From Eubacteriales bacterium (GTDB lineage Bacteria; Bacillota; Clostridia; Christensenellales; CAG-138), in assembly GCA_021373115.1 (NCBI GenBank), contig JAJFTI010000030.1, forward strand, positions 23,971 to 87,970: 64,000 nucleotides of DNA, written 5' to 3'. Made by a program: the position numbers and the translations under genes. The notes under the pieces were generated by a model, which was not told the DNA's origin, ran no database searches, and was given only the letters and a program-made list of their open reading frames with translations. Shown here piece by piece: positions 60,674 through 64,000 of this stretch (its first letter is position 1; each line of letters opens with the position of its first letter).

Positions 60674-61552
60674 ATGGCAGAACTTACTCCCGCCGTTGTC
60701 GCGCTTGGCATGTTCGACGGCGTACATCTCGGGCACAGGGCGCTGATCGAACGGGCGGTTGACGAAGCGAAACGGCGAAACGCGAAGCCGGTCGTGTTCA
60801 CGTTTTCCAATCACCCGATGGAGGTGCTCGGCGGCGGCGTACGTCTGCTTTCGAGCATTCCGGAGCGGGACCGGATTCTTTGCGCGCTTGGCATACGGGA
60901 AGTGGCGAGCGTACCGTTTACGCGCGAGCTGGCGGCGCTTTCTACAGAGCAGTTTGCCGAACTGCTGCTGGGACGCTGGCGTGTCCGCTCGCTTATAGTA
61001 GGCTACAACTACACCTGCGGCGCACACGGAGCGGGTACGCCGGAAACACTGGCGCAAATCGGGCAGGAGCGCGGATTTTCCGTGATCGTTGTGCCGCCGG
61101 TGCTGTTTGAAGGCGCGCCCGTGTCGAGCACGCGCGTGCGTGAGGCGCTGGAACGGGGCGAGGCGGAGCGGACGGAGCAAATGCTCAAACGCCGCTATAC
61201 GCTTTCCGGAACGATCGTGGAAAACCGCAGGATTGGCCGCAGGATCGGTTTTCCGACGGCGAATATCGAGGCGCAGCCAAATCGCGTGATTCCGAAGGAC
61301 GGTGTGTATGCAACGTATGCCTGCGTGGACGGGGCATATTACCGCGCGGTGACGAATATTGGGACCAACCCGACCGTGCATGGGGATCGGCTGACGATAG
61401 AAACGCATCTGATCGGCCTTGACGCGGATCTCTATGGAAAGCGGCTGACCGTTGCGTTCCGGCACTACCTGCGCGGAGAACTGGTGTTTTCGAGCCTGGA
61501 CGCGCTGAAGGAACAGATCCGGCTGGACATTGCCGAAGCGGATGCCCGGTAA
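60674..61552 (+). CDS. ribF: Bifunctional riboflavin kinase / FAD synthetase
   Basis: This 292-residue protein has an N-terminal nucleotidyltransferase domain (GMFDGVHLGHRALIE; VGYNYTCGAHGAGT) and a C-terminal flavokinase domain (GRRIGFPTANIE; ITNIGTNPT-like AVTNIGTNPTVHGD). It turns riboflavin into FMN and FAD. GAGG lies six bases before ATG 60674. It lies between truB and rpsO, the common place in Bacillota. Confidence 0.95.
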   Translation: MAELTPAVVALGMFDGVHLGHRALIERAVDEAKRRNAKPVVFTFSNHPMEVLGGGVRLLSSIPERDRILCALGIREVASVPFTRELAALSTEQFAELLLGRWRVRSLIVGYNYTCGAHGAGTPETLAQIGQERGFSVIVVPPVLFEGAPVSSTRVREALERGEAERTEQMLKRRYTLSGTIVENRRIGRRIGFPTANIEAQPNRVIPKDGVYATYACVDGAYYRAVTNIGTNPTVHGDRLTIETHLIGLDADLYGKRLTVAFRHYLRGELVFSSLDALKEQIRLDIAEADAR

Positions 61553-61643
61553 ACGACGCACGCAAGATCTGTGGCAGGAAGCGGCGTTTGCCACAACGGG
61601 TTGGGATATGCTTCATATAATATGTAAATAATCCTTCCGAGTG

Positions 61644-61672
61644 TTTACAACGGATTTTCAATATGCTATAGT
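61644..61672 (+). promoter_or_regulatory. rpsO promoter
   Basis: TTTACA (61644-61649), 17 bases, TATAGT (61667-61672) with TGC before it (extended -10). The leader is about 85 nt. Confidence 0.8.
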
Positions 61673-61687
61673 ATCTAGGTATTTATG

Positions 61688-61737
61688 ACCGTTTACCGGG
61701 GGAAGCGACACTCCGACGCTCTGTCTCAGTTTACGGT
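61688..61737 (+). promoter_or_regulatory. Candidate S15 autoregulatory leader
   Basis: ACCGT (61688-61692) can pair with ACGGT (61733-61737) around a GC-rich interior. A structured leader before rpsO is where S15 represses its own mRNA in other bacteria. The fold here is inferred from short complementarity only. Confidence 0.4.
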
Positions 61738-61763
61738 GAAAAGAAAAAGGAGAAAGATCAGTC

Positions 61764-62021
61764 ATGAACAAAACGGAAACCATCCAAAAATACGCGCTCC
61801 ACGAGGGAGACACCGGCTCCCCCGAGGTTCAGATTGCGCTCCTCACCGAACGCATCAATCACCTCAACGAGCACCTCAAGCTGCACTCGAAGGACCACCA
61901 CTCGCGCCGCGGGCTTTTGAAGATGGTTGGTCAGCGCAGAGGGCTTCTAAATTACCTCAAGGAGAAGGACATCGAGCGTTACAGAGCGATCGCTGCAAGC
62001 CTGAACATTCGCATTAAGTAA
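61764..62021 (+). CDS. rpsO: 30S ribosomal protein S15
   Basis: This 85-residue protein has [39 protein letters not shown] and a complete C-terminus. It binds the 16S central domain. AAAGGAG lies upstream of ATG 61764. A terminator separates it from pnp. Confidence 0.97.
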   Translation: MNKTETIQKYALHEGDTGSPEVQIALLTERINHLNEHLKLHSKDHHSRRGLLKMVGQRRGLLNYLKEKDIERYRAIAASLNIRIK

Positions 62022-62027
62022 AAGATG

Positions 62028-62054
62028 AGGCGGGCTGTTCCCGCCTTTCTTTTT
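62028..62054 (+). terminator. Terminator after rpsO
   Basis: AGGCGGG (62028-62034), loop CTGTT, CCCGCCT (62040-62046), then TTCTTTTTAT. Read-through into pnp is possible, as the next promoter is not obvious. Confidence 0.85.
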
Positions 62055-62173
62055 ATACCCGGAATGTTCGCTTGCTTCGCCCGTGTCCGCAGCCTGCGGA
62101 TGCGAGGACGGCGAGCCTGATATTGGTATTAATAAAAAGAAGATAAAGAAGAAAAAAGGAGCTAACAAAAACA

Positions 62174-64000
62174 ATGGAACGAATCTTCCAAATGCAGCTT
62201 GGCGGGCGGACGTTGATCGTCGAGACCGGCAAGTACGCTGAACAGGCGGGGGGAAGCTGCCTTGTGCGCATGGGCGACACGGCGGTGCTGGTTTGCGCAA
62301 CAATCGCGAAAACTGCCCGGGACGGCGTTGACTTTCTGCCGCTTTCGGTGGAATTTCAGGAAAAACTATACGCGGTGGGCAAGATTCCCGGCGGCTTTAT
62401 CAAGCGCGAGGGACGTCCGACCGACCGCGCGATTTTAACATCGCGTCTGATCGACCGGCCGCTGCGTCCGCTGTTTCCAAAAGGATTTTATAACGATGTT
62501 CAGGTCGTTGCCACCGTGCTTTCCGTTGAACAGGACGTTCAGCCGGAAGTGCTTGGCATGATCGGTTCCTCCGTCGCGCTGGCCATCAGCGAAGCACCGT
62601 TTACGGGACCGACGGGTTCGGTCGCGGTCGGCATGATCGACGGCGAATACATCATTAACCCGGACGTTGCGCAGCGCGAGAAGAGCCGCCTGAACCTGAC
62701 GGTTGCCGGAACGAAGGACGCGGTCATGATGGTGGAAGCTGGCGCGAACGAGATTTCCGAAGACGAAATGCTCGGCGCGATTCTCTTTGCGCACGAGGAA
62801 ATCAAAAAGATCGTCAGCTTTATTGCGGATATTGAAGCGCAGATCGGCAAACAGAAGATGGAGCCGGTCGTGTACCATCCGGACGAAGCGCTGGAAGCCA
62901 AGGTTCGCGTCTATGCGTTCGACAAGGTCGTTTGGTCGTTGGATACCTTCGAGCGTTCCGAGCGCGAAGCGCGCAGCGAGCAGGTGAAGGCCGAGGTTGT
63001 TGAGGCGTTCAAAGAGGAGTATCCCGAAGGCGGAAAGGATATCGCCGCGGTGCTCTATAACATCACAAAGGAAGTTGTCCGCGATAAGATCATCAACAAG
63101 AAGATTCGTCCGGACGGGCGCGCGCAGGATGAGATTCGCCCCATCTGGAGCGAAGTCGGCATCCTCGCCCGCACGCATGGCAGCGCGGTCTTTACCCGCG
63201 GGCAAACGCAGGTTTTGACCATTGCCACCCTCGGAACAATCTCCGAAGCGCAGACGCTCGACGGGCTTACGCTTGAAGAGAGCAAACGCTATATGCACCA
63301 GTATAATATGCCGCCGTTCAGCACCGGCGAAGCGAAGCCCATGCGCGGGGTCGGCCGCCGCGAAGTCGGACACGGCGCGCTCGCGGAGCGCGCGCTCGAA
63401 CCGGTTCTGCCGAGCGAAGCGGAGTTCCCGTATTGCATGCGCCTCGTGAGCGAGGTCATCAGCTCGAACGGTTCCACCTCGCAGGCTTCCATCTGCGCGA
63501 GCACGCTGGCGCTGCTGGACGCGGGCGTACCGATCAAAAAGTCCGTGGCCGGCGTCGCGATGGGACTCATCAAGGACGATTCCACGGGCAATATTGCGAT
63601 TCTGACCGATATCCAGGGCCTTGAGGATTTCCTTGGGGACATGGATTTCAAGGTTGCGGGTACACGGGACGGCATTACCGCCATCCAAATGGATATCAAG
63701 ATCAAGGGCATCAGCAAAGAGATTCTGACCCGCGCGCTCGAACAGGCGCGCAAAGGCCGCATGTACATCCTCGACAAGATGGACGAAACGCTGCGCGAAC
63801 CGCGCGCCGAGCTCTCGCCCTACGCGCCGCGCATCATCACCTTCAAGATCAATCCGGATAAGATCCGCGAAGTCATCGGCAGCGGCGGCAAGGTCATCAA
63901 CAAGATCATCGCCGATACCGGCGTCAAGATCGATATCGAAGACGACGGCACGGTCTTCATCGCCTCGCCCGATTCGGCGGCGGCGGCGGAAGCCAAGCGC
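62174..64000 (+). CDS. pnp: Polyribonucleotide nucleotidyltransferase (3' end outside window)
   Basis: 609 codons are visible and run off the window edge. The two RNase PH domains are present (first: [20 protein letters not shown]; second: [19 protein letters not shown], then [16 protein letters not shown] with the catalytic Asp cluster). The KH domain starts with [20 protein letters not shown]; the S1 domain is missing because of the cut. AAGGAG is 11 bases before ATG 62174. The enzyme degrades RNA phosphorolytically. Confidence 0.96.
   Translation, partial: MERIFQMQLGGRTLIVETGKYAEQAGGSCLVRMGDTAVLVCATIAKTARDGVDFLPLSVEFQEKLYAVGKIPGGFIKREGRPTDRAILTSRLIDRPLRPLFPKGFYNDVQVVATVLSVEQDVQPEVLGMIGSSVALAISEAPFTGPTGSVAVGMIDGEYIINPDVAQREKSRLNLTVAGTKDAVMMVEAGANEISEDEMLGAILFAHEEIKKIVSFIADIEAQIGKQKMEPVVYHPDEALEAKVRVYAFDKVVWSLDTFERSEREARSEQVKAEVVEAFKEEYPEGGKDIAAVLYNITKEVVRDKIINKKIRPDGRAQDEIRPIWSEVGILARTHGSAVFTRGQTQVLTIATLGTISEAQTLDGLTLEESKRYMHQYNMPPFSTGEAKPMRGVGRREVGHGALAERALEPVLPSEAEFPYCMRLVSEVISSNGSTSQASICASTLALLDAGVPIKKSVAGVAMGLIKDDSTGNIAILTDIQGLEDFLGDMDFKVAGTRDGITAIQMDIKIKGISKEILTRALEQARKGRMYILDKMDETLREPRAELSPYAPRIITFKINPDKIREVIGSGGKVINKIIADTGVKIDIEDDGTVFIASPDSAAAAEAKR

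Overview
This 64 kb window is GC-rich chromosomal DNA from a bacterium of the class Clostridia (Bacillota). The placement rests on gene content and order: murB-rapZ-whiA-dnaE, and rimP-nusA-ylxR-ylxQ-infB-rbfA-nrnA-truB-ribF-rpsO-pnp. A biotin-dependent decarboxylase set, an AmmeMemoRadiSam pair and good Shine-Dalgarno sites fit the same group. I cannot name a family or genus. No tRNA, rRNA, CRISPR array, transposase or phage gene was seen.

Layout. 1-5.1 kb: the end of a sugar-type ABC importer (binding protein cut by the window edge, two permeases), followed by a membrane-fusion adaptor and a MacB-like extracytoplasmic membrane protein. 5.3-8.7 kb: an MFS exporter and an OmpR-type two-component system. 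8.8-10.9 kb: a membrane polyferredoxin and a DUF2202 ferritin-like lipoprotein on the minus strand. 11.2-14.3 kb: a membrane-anchored protein of unknown function and an M15 D,D-peptidase. 14.4-19.9 kb: LigB/Memo-AMMECR1 fusion, its radical SAM partner, a cupin, a GT-C membrane enzyme and a DUF937 protein.

20-35 kb is the accessory region. It is a patchwork of small, mostly minus-strand genes: GNAT acetyltransferases, VOC proteins, DUF1697, a P-loop kinase-like protein, a diguanylate cyclase, XRE, AraC and WYL regulators, a C39-like protease, an acyltransferase and an isochorismatase. It also holds at least one truncated gene, three copies of a ~100 bp dispersed repeat (29.7, 31.7 and 33.6 kb) and an AT-rich orphan gene (33.8-34.8 kb).

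35-43.8 kb is housekeeping on the minus strand (rlmD, dnaE, whiA, rapZ, murB, a UDG-superfamily glycosylase). 43.9-50 kb carries an ABC exporter, a barnase-type RNase with its barstar-type inhibitor, a HEAT-repeat/glycosyltransferase pair and an rRNA pseudouridine synthase. 50.1-53.1 kb has a candidate structured RNA followed by oadG-like, biotin-carrier, carboxyltransferase and CDP-alcohol transferase genes. 53.2-64 kb is the translation/RNA-metabolism cluster, ending inside pnp.

The most interesting signals are: (i) three genes (murB, the ABC exporter, the GT-C gene) whose predicted -35/-10 boxes are spaced 17 nt and end exactly 6 nt before the ATG, implying leaderless mRNAs in an organism that otherwise uses strong Shine-Dalgarno sites; (ii) a nested, mutually exclusive set of hairpins at 50,140-50,256 that looks like an undescribed cis-regulatory RNA; (iii) the three-copy repeat bounding gene units in the accessory region; (iv) the barnase/barstar pair, with a probable CTG start for the inhibitor.
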